64,000 nt of DNA from the NCBI RefSeq assembly GCF_000169175.1, contig NZ_AAWS01000005.1, forward strand, positions 1-64,000, read 5' to 3'. The notes beneath the pieces are model-generated. The model saw only the letters and a list, made by a program, of their open reading frames with translations. It was not told the DNA's origin and did no database searches. Source of the DNA: Microscilla marina ATCC 23134 (GTDB lineage Bacteria; Bacteroidota; Bacteroidia; Cytophagales; Microscillaceae). A program made the translations under genes and the position numbers. Below are positions 1 to 7,885 of the stretch, one piece after another (position 1 is the stretch's first letter; every line of letters starts with the position of its first letter).

Positions 1-579
1 GCCGATATGGCGGCTTTTAATATGGGCAGTATGAACTATGCAATTTACTCTAAAAAAGCCAAAAAATTCCACTGGAATACCATCTTCCAAAACTCGTTTG
101 ACGACATGATATTTTATGTGGAAAAAATGAATGAAGCAGGTACCATTCCTGAAATGGAGTGTTTTGATACCGGACACATCCATAATGCCCAACCCTTGCG
201 CGAAATGGGGCTTGTGCCCGATAATGCTGTATACAGCCTGGTAATGGGGGTATTGGGCGGCATTCCGGCAAGTACCGAAAACTTGATGCACCAAATAAGA
301 CAAGTACCCGATGGCAGACACTGGCAGGTGATCGGCATTAGCCGCAAGCAATGGCAACTTGCTGCTGTAGCCATTACTATGGGGGGCAGCTTTAGGGTTG
401 GTTTAGAAGATAACTTTTACTTGCCTAACGGCGAAATGGCAAAATCGAACGGCGAGTGTGTAGATGCTGGCGTGCACCTGACCCATACAATGGGGCGCGA
501 GGTGGCTACTATAGACGAAGCTAGAGAGATGTTGAACATTCCATTGGTTAGTCCACAGGCAACAGTCAACAGTCAATAG
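1..579 (+). CDS. BKACE-family (DUF849) beta-keto acid cleavage enzyme, 5'-truncated by window edge
   Basis: The frame is open from the first base, so this is the C-terminal part (about 192 residues) of a gene starting before the window. It shows DUF849 hallmarks: ECFDTGHIHNAQPL, the glycine-rich GVLGGIPAS stretch and GSFRVGLEDNFY, whose Glu matches the conserved metal-ligand Glu of 3-keto-5-aminohexanoate cleavage enzyme (family knowledge). Members condense a beta-keto acid with acetyl-CoA and exchange CoA and acetoacetate; the substrate cannot be read here. The N-terminal HxH metal ligands would lie upstream and cannot be checked. It leads a plus-strand run of acyl-CoA genes, which fits a CoA-dependent role. 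The last codons (PQATVNSQ) run into the repeat that follows, so the original C-terminus may have been altered by repeat DNA. Confidence 0.88.
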   Translation, partial: ADMAAFNMGSMNYAIYSKKAKKFHWNTIFQNSFDDMIFYVEKMNEAGTIPEMECFDTGHIHNAQPLREMGLVPDNAVYSLVMGVLGGIPASTENLMHQIRQVPDGRHWQVIGISRKQWQLAAVAITMGGSFRVGLEDNFYLPNGEMAKSNGECVDAGVHLTHTMGREVATIDEAREMLNIPLVSPQATVNSQ

Positions 580-738
580 TTTAGTCGGGAGTCCGTAGTC
601 AGGAGTTAGCCTGAAGCGATTTAACAATTAGTCCAGAGTTGGGAGTCCGTAGTCAGGAGTTAGCCTGAAGCGATTTCTCAACTATGAGAACAACTCCCAA
701 CTACGGACTCCTGACTAAAGAACTAAAAAACTAAAAAA
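580..738 (+). repeat. Degenerate AGTCGGGAGT-type repeats and A-rich leader before the RetSat-like gene
   Basis: Two forward copies of a unit containing GGAGTCCGTAGTCAGGAGTT then AGCCTGAAGCGATTT lie at about 585-678. A reverse-oriented run (CTCCCAACTACGGACTCCTG) lies at about 701-720, so transcripts could fold back. The block ends in ACTAAAAAACTAAAAAA directly before the ATG at 739. The same family fills the gaps at 2330-2550, 2914-3142 and 3959-4575. Confidence 0.8.
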
Positions 739-2325
739 ATGATACAATCATACAAGAAAAACTACAAAGCACTAGATCATTACGACGCTATTTTTATAGG
801 GTCAGGTTTGGGTAGTTTGACATCTGCCGCTTTGATGGCAAAAGAGGGTAAAAAAGTATTGGTGCTGGAGCGCCACTATACTGCTGGGGGGTTTACCCAT
901 ATTTTTAAGCGCCGGGGGTATGAGTGGGACGTAGGGATTCACTATATAGGAGAAGTACACCGTGAGCAAAGCGTGCTACGCAAGTTGTTTGACTACATTA
1001 CCGATAGCCAGCTCAAATGGGCTGACATGGGCGAGGTATACGACCGCATCGTAATTGGTGAGAAAATGTATGATTTTGTAAAAGGCACCGCCAATTTTAA
1101 AGAAAAGCTCAAGGAATATTTTCCGGCAGAAGCCGACGCTATAGACCAATATGTAGACTTGGTGTTTAAGGTAACCAAAACCAGTCGTAATTTTTATATG
1201 GAGAAGGCAATGCCCCCCATGGTAAGCAAGATGTCGGGTGGTTTGATGCGCAACCCTTACCTAAAATATGCCACCCGTACTACCCAGGATGTGCTCGAAG
1301 AAATCACCCAAAACCAAGAACTCATCAAAGTACTTACCGGGCAGTATGGCGACTATGGTTTGCCTCCCAAACAAAGTAGTTTTGGTATGCATGCTTCTTT
1401 GGTTCGTCACTATTTTTCGGGGGGTAACTTCCCTATCGGAGGGTCGTCGCAGGTGGTAGACACTATAGCCCCTGTACTGGAAGCGTCGGGCAGTACTATT
1501 TTGGTAAGTGCCGAAGTAGATGAGGTGATCATAGAGAACAACAAGGCAGTAGGCGTAAAAATGGCAGATGGCAAAGAGTTTCGCGCCGATAGAGTAGTGA
1601 GTGGAGCAGGGGTAATGACTACCTACAAAACCCTGGTGCCTGAAGCAGTGGTAAAAAAACATCAGCTCGATGAACAAGTCACCAAGGTAAACAATTCGGT
1701 AGCCCACCTTTCGCTGTATATTGGGCTCAAAGGTTCGCCCGAAGAACTTAAGTTGCCCAAGGCTAATTATTGGGTGTACCCCGGAGATTTAAGCCACGAC
1801 GAATGTGTGGAACGTTACAGCCAAGATACCAGTCAGCCATTTCCTGTGGTATATGTATCTTTTCCTTCGGCCAAAGACCCTGATTGGAGCAACCGTTACC
1901 CTGGGCGCAGCACCATCGATATTATTACCCTAATGCCTTACAATGTGTTTGAAAAATGGGAGAACACCCGCTGGAAAAAACGAGGGGAAGAGTATGAAGC
2001 ACTCAAAGAAGAATATTCGCAACGCCTGTTAGAGGAACTTTTCAAACTAGAGCCTCACTTGCGTGGAAAAATCGATTGCTATGAGCTATCAACCCCTATT
2101 ACTACCAAGCATTTTATCAATTATGAGAAAGGCGAGATTTACGGTTTAGACCATAGCCCTGAACGTTTTAAGCACAAATTTTTGCGTCCGCATACGCCCA
2201 TCAAAAACTTTTACCTTACTGGACAAGACATTGTAACAGCAGGCATAGGTGGGGCACTGTTTTCGGGCTTGCTTACAACCTCGGCCATTACCAAAAAGAA
2301 TTTGCTGAAGAAAGTGATGGGGTAG
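739..2325 (+). CDS. FAD-dependent phytoene desaturase/RetSat-like oxidoreductase
   Basis: The 528-residue length is typical of the CrtI/RetSat branch of flavin amine-oxidase-like enzymes. The N-terminal Rossmann motif GSGLGSLTSAALMAKEGKKV (about 21-40) with acidic E44 binds the ADP part of FAD. It is followed by ERHYTAGGFTHIFKRRGYEW, typical of this branch. The C-terminal FYLTGQDIVTAGIGGALFSG is the second FAD-contact motif. Relatives saturate or desaturate isoprenoid or polyene chains (all-trans-retinol 13,14-reductase, carotenoid desaturases). No carotenoid gene lies nearby, and the neighbours are acyl-CoA enzymes, so a lipid or polyunsaturated substrate is plausible but inferred. The ATG follows an A-rich leader. 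Confidence 0.85.
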   Translation: MIQSYKKNYKALDHYDAIFIGSGLGSLTSAALMAKEGKKVLVLERHYTAGGFTHIFKRRGYEWDVGIHYIGEVHREQSVLRKLFDYITDSQLKWADMGEVYDRIVIGEKMYDFVKGTANFKEKLKEYFPAEADAIDQYVDLVFKVTKTSRNFYMEKAMPPMVSKMSGGLMRNPYLKYATRTTQDVLEEITQNQELIKVLTGQYGDYGLPPKQSSFGMHASLVRHYFSGGNFPIGGSSQVVDTIAPVLEASGSTILVSAEVDEVIIENNKAVGVKMADGKEFRADRVVSGAGVMTTYKTLVPEAVVKKHQLDEQVTKVNNSVAHLSLYIGLKGSPEELKLPKANYWVYPGDLSHDECVERYSQDTSQPFPVVYVSFPSAKDPDWSNRYPGRSTIDIITLMPYNVFEKWENTRWKKRGEEYEALKEEYSQRLLEELFKLEPHLRGKIDCYELSTPITTKHFINYEKGEIYGLDHSPERFKHKFLRPHTPIKNFYLTGQDIVTAGIGGALFSGLLTTSAITKKNLLKKVMG

Positions 2326-2425
2326 TTTTTTAGTCCGTAGTTGGTAGTCAGTAGGCGAGAGTTAGGAGTTGGGAGTAATTATAGTCTCAAGCTTTTTGAG
2401 TAGTTTGTTAAATACTCCCGACCCC

Positions 2426-2550
2426 CAACTAAAAAACTAAAAACTATGGGTAGATACTCCCAACTATGGACTCCCGACTCTCAACTAAAAAACTAAAAAC
2501 TATGGGTAGATACTCCCGACTATGGACTCCCGACTCTCAACTAAAAAACT
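2426..2550 (+). repeat. Perfect 56-bp tandem repeat duplicating the leader of the next gene
   Basis: A 56-bp unit starting CAACTAAAAAACTAAAAACT begins at 2426 and again at 2482. A shortened third copy begins at 2538 and runs into the real start codon at 2551. Each full unit carries its own CTATGG, so the start-codon context appears three times (about 2444, 2500, 2550). The two full copies differ only at one or two bases by eye. Confidence 0.85.
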
Positions 2551-2913
2551 ATGGCATTCAAGTTTGAAAACCTAAAGGTATGGCAAAGAGCACTTGATTA
2601 TACATTGGCAATACACGAAGTGACTTTGGGTTTCCCTAAAAGTGAGCTAAGCATTCTCACAAGACAGGTAAAACGAGCCACTGACTCCATAGCACTCAAT
2701 ATTGCCGAGGGTTCAACCAATCAAAGTAATGCTGAGTTTGGGCGATTTTTGGGATATGCAGCAAGGTCAGGTATAGAAGTCGTAAGTTGTTTACACATTG
2801 CCAAAAAACGTAATCTCATTGACCAATCAAAGTTTGAAGAATTGTACAATGAGATAACCGAAATCATTAAAATGATTTATGGCTTAAAGAGGTCAATAGC
2901 TGGGAGTCAGTAG
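2551..2913 (+). CDS. Four-helix bundle protein, S23/23S-rRNA-intervening-sequence family
   Basis: This 120-residue protein has the family signature: FENLKVWQRALDYT near the start, LTRQVKRATDSIALNIAEGS in the middle, and a C-terminal helix ending IYGLKRSIAG. The family (IVS/S23, TIGR02436-like) forms a small helical bundle. Members are found inside rRNA intervening sequences and as free-standing genes, and their molecular role is not settled. No rRNA is present here, so this is a stand-alone copy sitting in the repeat-rich spacer between two lipid genes. Its start codon is embedded in the third copy of a 56-bp tandem repeat, which suggests recent arrival or duplication of its leader. Confidence 0.9.
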   Translation: MAFKFENLKVWQRALDYTLAIHEVTLGFPKSELSILTRQVKRATDSIALNIAEGSTNQSNAEFGRFLGYAARSGIEVVSCLHIAKKRNLIDQSKFEELYNEITEIIKMIYGLKRSIAGSQ

Positions 2914-3142
2914 ACGAGAGGTGAGAGTCGGTATTTAGGAGACGGGGACAAAAATTTAAAAACGCGAGTCTATCAATACTACGGACTACCCCAAAGCTTA
3001 TCGCTAAAAACTAAATACTGTAGAAGCTTCTATCTGTTTATCTTATAAATGTTTGATAATCAATGTTTTGTAAGATGGATGGTATGCTTGAAAGCTGTAG
3101 AAGCTACCAACTACCAACTATTGACTAAAAAACTAAAAAAAC

Positions 3143-3958
3143 ATGTTTCAAAAAGATTTATTCAAAGATAAAGTAGTATTGGTGACAGGTGGGCGTAGTG
3201 GCATAGGCTATGCCATTAGCCAGATGATGCTAGAGCTGGGCGCCAAGGTGGTCATTGCTTCACGCAAAGAAGATTTGCTCAAACAAGCCGCCGAAGAACT
3301 GAGTCAATATGGCGAGTGTAGTTACCTGGCTTGCGACATCCGCGAAAGCGACCAACGCACGGCACTGATGGAAAAAATAAAGGCAGATAATGGTAGACTC
3401 GATATATTGGTAAACAATGCGGGAGGTCAGTTTCCGGCACCTGCCGAAACCATTAGCGAAAATGGATGGGATGCAGTGATTAATAATAATTTAAACGGCA
3501 CCTTTCACATGAGTAGTTTAATGGCTCGCCACTTTTTTATTCCGCAAAAAGAAGGCTGTATCATCAACATCATTGCCAATATTTATAGAGGGTTTCCTTC
3601 TATGGTGCACACTGGAGCCGCACGTGCCGGGGTAGAAAACCTGACCAAAACTTTAGCGGTAGAGTGGGGCGATTATAACATTAGGGTAAACGCCATTGCT
3701 CCTGGTACCATAGAGTCTTCCGGTTTAGACACTTACCCAAAACCGGTGCAAGATATTTTGGGCGAAGCCAGGGCAGCGGTGCCCCTCAAGCGGTTTGGTA
3801 CGGTAACAGAAATAGCCAACACTACTTGTTTTTTGGCAAGCCCATTGGCAAGCTATATTAGTGGAGTAAGCTTATATGTAGACGGTGCCCAGCACCTAAA
3901 CGGTGGCGACCCCATGAAGTTGACCCGTTTGATGAGGGCTTTTACTAAAAGTCGGTAG
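3143..3958 (+). CDS. Short-chain dehydrogenase, peroxisomal 2,4-dienoyl-CoA reductase-like
   Basis: A classical SDR of 271 residues. It has the NAD(P) motif TGGRSGIG (15-22), an NNAG box (91-94) and the C-terminal IRVNAIAPGTIESSGLD segment. The usual YxxxK site is replaced by a VHTGAARAGVENLTKTLAVE stretch, the arrangement of the DECR2/SPS19 branch that reduces 2,4-dienoyl-CoA to 3-enoyl-CoA during oxidation of unsaturated fatty acids. Human DECR2 has Lys at the position that is Arg161 here, so the proton-relay residue is conservatively changed (from memory of the family). The placement among acyl-CoA ligase and dehydrogenase genes supports a fatty-acid role. The ATG follows the shared leader ACTAAAAAACTAAAAAA. 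Confidence 0.85.
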   Translation: MFQKDLFKDKVVLVTGGRSGIGYAISQMMLELGAKVVIASRKEDLLKQAAEELSQYGECSYLACDIRESDQRTALMEKIKADNGRLDILVNNAGGQFPAPAETISENGWDAVINNNLNGTFHMSSLMARHFFIPQKEGCIINIIANIYRGFPSMVHTGAARAGVENLTKTLAVEWGDYNIRVNAIAPGTIESSGLDTYPKPVQDILGEARAAVPLKRFGTVTEIANTTCFLASPLASYISGVSLYVDGAQHLNGGDPMKLTRLMRAFTKSR

Positions 3959-3963
3959 TTGTT

Positions 3964-4459
3964 AGTCGGGAGTCGGTAGTTAGTAGTCAGGAGTTAGCGC
4001 GAAGCGATTAGTCGGGAGTCGGTAGTTAGTAGTCAGGAGTTAGCGTGAAGCGATTAGTCGGGAGTCGGTAGTTAGTAGTCAGGATTTAGCATGAAGCGAT
4101 TAGTCGGTAGTCGGTAGTTAGGGAAGCGAAAAAAATAACTTCCTTGACTTCTATTTTTGGCATACGGAATTAGGGTTGTGCGAAGTTTTTAAAATTATTG
4201 ATATACAAACATTTATGCATAAATCAAGTAGGGGCTACCCTTGTGGTCGCCCTAGCGAAGGAGTGCATACGCCGGCGGAAAGAAAGGCGCTGTTGGTCAG
4301 ACACGACGCAAATGAGTATACTGTTTCAAAGTACAAGTGTGTATGCCATTTTTTTAAGTTGGGTAATTAATTACTTTCTTATCCCTTAGTAGTCAGGATT
4401 TAGCGTGAAGCGATTAGTCGGGAGTCGGTAGTTAGTAGTCAGGAGTTAGCGTGAAGCGG
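3964..4459 (+). repeat. 46-bp tandem repeat array interrupted by an insertion
   Basis: Units starting AGTCGGGAGTCGGTAGTTAG and ending GCGAAGCGATT tile exactly at 3964-4009, 4010-4055 and 4056-4101, with a degenerate unit from 4102. The array resumes at about 4386 and continues to 4459. The interval 4122-4385 is unrelated sequence, apparently inserted inside one unit. The second half is followed by an inverted stretch (ACAAGAACTCCCGACTCCC, about 4530-4548) and the A-rich leader of the acyl-CoA ligase. Confidence 0.88.
4122..4385. mobile_element. 264-bp insertion with flanking TTAG duplication and internal palindrome
   Basis: The segment splits one 46-bp repeat unit and is flanked by TTAG on both sides (4118-4121 and 4386-4389). 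Removing it with one TTAG restores the expected unit. It carries an imperfect palindrome, GGGCTACC CTTGT GGTCGCCC (about 4232-4253), a REP-like sequence of a type seen between genes in many bacteria. Two overlapping frames of 60-odd codons cross it, but they follow the palindrome and look non-genic. The end similarity is weak (GGGAAGCGAAA against the reverse complement GGGATAAGAAA). It may be a small non-autonomous element or a REP-type unit. Confidence 0.5.
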
Positions 4460-4575
4460 CTTTATCAATTTTCAATTATGAGAAAGGCTATCGACCATCG
4501 ATTAAAGCGTACCAAGGACTTTGCAACCTACAAGAACTCCCGACTCCCGACTAACAACTAAAAAAACTAAAAGTT

Positions 4576-6252
4576 ATGAAAAATCACCTGGAAACCCACA
4601 TAGAAGCCTTTTATCGCTGGGAAAAACAAAAAGCCCAGCAACCTTTTTTGCGTCAGCCTTACGGCAAGCAGTGGAAAACCCTTACTTATGCTGAAGCAGG
4701 GCAAGAAGCCCGTCGTATGGTCAGCGCTTTGCAAGCAATGGGTTTGCAAAAGGGCGACCATGTGGGCATATTGTCTAAAAACTGCTACCATTGGATATTG
4801 ACTGATTTGGCAATAATGATGGGAGGATTTGTATCAGTTCCTTTTTATGCCAGTTTGCCCGCTGACCAACTCAAGGTAGTAGTAGAAAAAAGCCATATCA
4901 AAGCATTGTTTTTGGGTAAGCTGGAAGAGTGGGATGAAGACAAATCCTTGGTATTGCCATCCGAACTCAAGGTGATCAGGTACCCACATTATGAGGGCAA
5001 TGCCCGCATTGAAGAGGGAGAAGCCTGGACTGATTTGGTGAACGATCATGAGCCAATGCAGGGCGATCCATTACCTGATCCAGACGATTTGTGGACCATA
5101 CTATTTACTTCAGGCACTACCGGGCAGCCCAAAGGTGTAATGCATACTTATGGCAACCTGGCGCGGGTATTTCAAGCCGAGTTTGCCACCAACTGGATAG
5201 GCATAGCCAAGCTCAAAGCCCAGCGGTTTTTCTCGTTTTTGCCGCTCAACCACGTAGGCGAGCGAGTAGGCATAGAAGGCTCTTGCCTATATATAGGTGG
5301 CACTATGTCGTTTGGCGAATCGCTAGATACTTTTGCCCACAACCTACAGCAAACCCAACCCACGGTGTTTTTTGCGGTGCCTCGTATCTGGACTAAGTTT
5401 CAAATGGGGGTATTGGGTAAAATGTCTCAGGAAAGGCTGGATTTATTGCTTAAAATTCCGATTGTATCGGGTTTTGTCAAAAAGAAAATAAGAAAAGCCC
5501 TCGGAATGGGCAGTGTCGAAGTAGTGGCAACAGGTGCCGCCATTACGCCCGAACATCTCAAACAATGGTTTTTAAAACTGGGTATTCGCTTGCGCGAAGC
5601 CTATGGAATGACCGAAGTGTGTGGCTCTATTACCAACACCCCCAAAGACAGCAACCGACCAGGCAGTGTGGGTAAGGTGATTCCGTTGGCTGAGATAAAA
5701 ATACATCCCGACACTGGCGAAGTACTCATGAAGTCGCCCCAAATGATGACAGGCTACTACAACGAACCCGAAAAAACTGCCGAAGTACTGAAGGGTGAGT
5801 GGTTGAGCAGTGGCGATAAAGGGGTAATAGATGAAGATGGTTTTTTACATATAGTGGGCAGGGTAAAAGACGCTTTTAAAACCTCTAAAGGCAAATACAT
5901 TGTGCCTAACCCTTATGAAGAAGCCCTTGCTGACAATGATGTGATAGAGCAGGTATGTGTAGCTGGGCTAGGGCTGCCCAATCCTATAGTGTTGGTCAAT
6001 TTGTCGGAAATAGGGCAGGCAATTGAAAAAGAAAAGATAGAAACAAGGCTAAGGGAAGATTTGAGCAAAATAAACGAAAGTTTGCCGGGTTTTCAGAAAC
6101 TGGCAACTTTGGTGATTACTCAAGAAACCTGGAGCGAAGCAAATAATTTACTGACGCCTACGATGAAAATACGTCGAAGTGCAATTGATGACAGGTATGC
6201 CACCAAGTATGAGCAATGGTTCAATGGACGCAAGATGATTGTATGGGAGTAA
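4576..6252 (+). CDS. AMP-dependent acyl-CoA synthetase (long-chain fatty acid-CoA ligase-like)
   Basis: This 558-residue protein belongs to the adenylate-forming superfamily. It has the ATP-binding P-loop-like motif TSGTTGQPKG (178-187), the REAYGMTEVCGSITNTP A5-type motif, GEWLSSGDKGVIDEDGF (A7), and VGRVKDAFKTSKGKYIVP, which carries the hinge Asp/Lys region typical of long-chain FACS. It activates a fatty acid to acyl-AMP and then acyl-CoA. No signal peptide is seen, so it should be cytosolic or peripheral. It probably feeds the two acyl-CoA dehydrogenases that follow. Substrate chain length cannot be read. The start ATG lies just after ACTAAAAAAACTAAAAGTT. Confidence 0.9.
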   Translation: MKNHLETHIEAFYRWEKQKAQQPFLRQPYGKQWKTLTYAEAGQEARRMVSALQAMGLQKGDHVGILSKNCYHWILTDLAIMMGGFVSVPFYASLPADQLKVVVEKSHIKALFLGKLEEWDEDKSLVLPSELKVIRYPHYEGNARIEEGEAWTDLVNDHEPMQGDPLPDPDDLWTILFTSGTTGQPKGVMHTYGNLARVFQAEFATNWIGIAKLKAQRFFSFLPLNHVGERVGIEGSCLYIGGTMSFGESLDTFAHNLQQTQPTVFFAVPRIWTKFQMGVLGKMSQERLDLLLKIPIVSGFVKKKIRKALGMGSVEVVATGAAITPEHLKQWFLKLGIRLREAYGMTEVCGSITNTPKDSNRPGSVGKVIPLAEIKIHPDTGEVLMKSPQMMTGYYNEPEKTAEVLKGEWLSSGDKGVIDEDGFLHIVGRVKDAFKTSKGKYIVPNPYEEALADNDVIEQVCVAGLGLPNPIVLVNLSEIGQAIEKEKIETRLREDLSKINESLPGFQKLATLVITQETWSEANNLLTPTMKIRRSAIDDRYATKYEQWFNGRKMIVWE

Positions 6253-6281
6253 ACTGGTATATAGCCTCAAGCTTTTAGCGC

Positions 6282-6316
6282 CAAGTCCTTAGATACCGAT
6301 GTATATCGGTGCTGCA
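6282..6316. repeat. Dispersed palindromic repeat, copy 1 (ACCGAT-GTAT-ATCGGT core)
   Basis: CAAGTCCTTAGATACCGATG followed by TATATCGGTGCTGCA. The core has a 6-bp stem (ACCGAT/ATCGGT) with a 4-base loop. Related copies are at 10724-10754 (reverse strand), 16359-16382 (core only) and 18170-18203. All lie between genes. The rest of this 266-bp spacer holds GCTTGTCGCTTG-type low-complexity repeats and nothing else recognisable. Confidence 0.7.
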
Positions 6317-6518
6317 AGTTGAAAGCTACTTTCCAAGTTTCTACGGTTTTACAACTATTTGACTTTTAGCAGTTTATAGATTCAGGGATAGAAGTTGGAA
6401 GCCGGAAAATGGTGACCAAACTTGTCACTTGCCCCTTTAATGTCTACAGAGTAATCACTTGTCGCTTATGCCTTGCCCCTTTAAAAGCTACCAACTAAAT
6501 AACTAAAGAAAAAAAAGC

Positions 6519-7697
6519 ATGAAATCATATTATTTTACAGAAGAACATCAGATGTTTCGCCAAAGCCTGCGCGATTTTTTGGCAAAAGAAGTAACCCCTC
6601 ATATAGATGAATGGGAAACTAAAGGCGAAATACCACGCGAAATATTTAAACGCTTTGGCGATATGGGCTACCTGGGCATCGCCTTGCCCGAAGCCTATGG
6701 GGGAACCGACCTTGACTATTTTTATTCGATCATTTTTAACGAAGAAATGGTACGGGTAAACTCAGGTGGCTTTGGGGCAGCTATAGGTGCCCACGCCTCG
6801 CTTGCCCTGGTACATATGAATGCTGAAGGCAACGAAGCCCAAAAGCAAAAGTACCTGGAGCCTGGCATCAAAGGTGAACTGATTGGTTGTCTTGCCATCA
6901 GCGAACCCTTTGGAGGGTCGGATGTGGCAGGTATGCGCACTACTGCAGTGCGTGAAGGCGACCATTACATCATCAATGGATCTAAAACTTTTATAACAAA
7001 TGGGGTAAGCAGCGACTTTATTGTAGCAGCAGTAAAAACCAATCCTGACGCAAAGTCGGGCGGCATTAGTATGATCGTGATAGACCGAGATACACCAGGC
7101 CTAACCGCCACCAAACTCAACAAACTGGGCTGGAGAGCATCTGACACCGGCGAGATTGCGTTTAGTGATGTAAAAGTACCCGTGACCAATTTGTTGGGAG
7201 GCGAAAACCAAGGGTTTTACTACATCATGCAGCACTTTGCCCTAGAGCGATTGATGTTGGCGATTGGTGGAATGGCTACCGCAGACTATGCCTTAGAGGT
7301 GACCCTAAAGTATATGGACGAGCGCGAAGCTTTTGGGCGAAAAATTAACCGTTTTCAAGCATTGCGCCACCGCGTGGCTCAAATGGCAAGCGAGATAGAA
7401 ATGAACCGGATGTTTATATACGCCATTGCCGACCGCTACCAACAGGGCGACTATGTGGTAAAAGAGGCTGCAATGGCAAAACTACTGGGTACCCAACTAA
7501 GCGACCGGGTGGTGTACGATTGCCTGCAAATGTTTGGGGGCTATGGTTTTATGGAAGACTACCCGCTGGCGCGCATGTACCGCGATAGCCGCCTGGGTAC
7601 TATAGGCGGGGGCACCTCTGAAATTATGTGCGAAATTATCTCTAAAATGATGATAGATGACAAGGCTTATGAGAAGGCTACTAGTCTCAAGGTATGA
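6519..7697 (+). CDS. Acyl-CoA dehydrogenase
   Basis: A 392-residue, full-length ACAD with the standard order. The N-terminal helical domain carries FTEEHQMFRQSLRDFLAKEV. The beta domain has CLAISEPFGGSDVAGMRTTA and YIINGSKTFITNGVSSDFIV, which contact FAD. The C-terminal helices have DEREAFGRKINRFQALRHRV and QMFGGYGFMEDYPLARMYRD. The position matching the catalytic Glu of short-chain ACADs (YEGTSEI) is Gly here (IGGGTSEI). Glu in FALERLMLA instead matches the helix-G base of isovaleryl-CoA and long-chain dehydrogenases (family knowledge, inferred by motif). It needs ETF, which is not encoded in this window. It is similar to the next gene, so probably an old duplication. Confidence 0.93.
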   Translation: MKSYYFTEEHQMFRQSLRDFLAKEVTPHIDEWETKGEIPREIFKRFGDMGYLGIALPEAYGGTDLDYFYSIIFNEEMVRVNSGGFGAAIGAHASLALVHMNAEGNEAQKQKYLEPGIKGELIGCLAISEPFGGSDVAGMRTTAVREGDHYIINGSKTFITNGVSSDFIVAAVKTNPDAKSGGISMIVIDRDTPGLTATKLNKLGWRASDTGEIAFSDVKVPVTNLLGGENQGFYYIMQHFALERLMLAIGGMATADYALEVTLKYMDEREAFGRKINRFQALRHRVAQMASEIEMNRMFIYAIADRYQQGDYVVKEAAMAKLLGTQLSDRVVYDCLQMFGGYGFMEDYPLARMYRDSRLGTIGGGTSEIMCEIISKMMIDDKAYEKATSLKV

Positions 7698-7885
7698 GCT
7701 ACAAGCTACAAGTAATACTGATTTTGCCTGAATAAGTAGCAGTTTAGTGTGGATGCTATAAAAACGCAATTGGCGATAAAAAGATGGCTGGTTGCTACCT
7801 AATCCTAATAATATATAAATTAAAATCAATCGCAATAAGAACTTGAAGCTTGTCGCTTGCTCCTTATTGCTAAAAAAATAGAAAT

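Noticed and set aside
1261-1707. Minus-strand frame of 148 codons antisense to the RetSat-like gene
   Set aside because: It lies wholly inside a well-supported gene and has no motifs.
4176-4389. Overlapping plus-strand frames of 64 and 63 codons
   Set aside because: They cross a REP-like palindrome inside an inserted element. The two frames overlap in different phases and have no credible start signal or homologous look.
3964-4459. Possible CRISPR array in the lipid cluster spacer
   Set aside because: The 46-bp units abut with no spacers. This is a simple tandem repeat.
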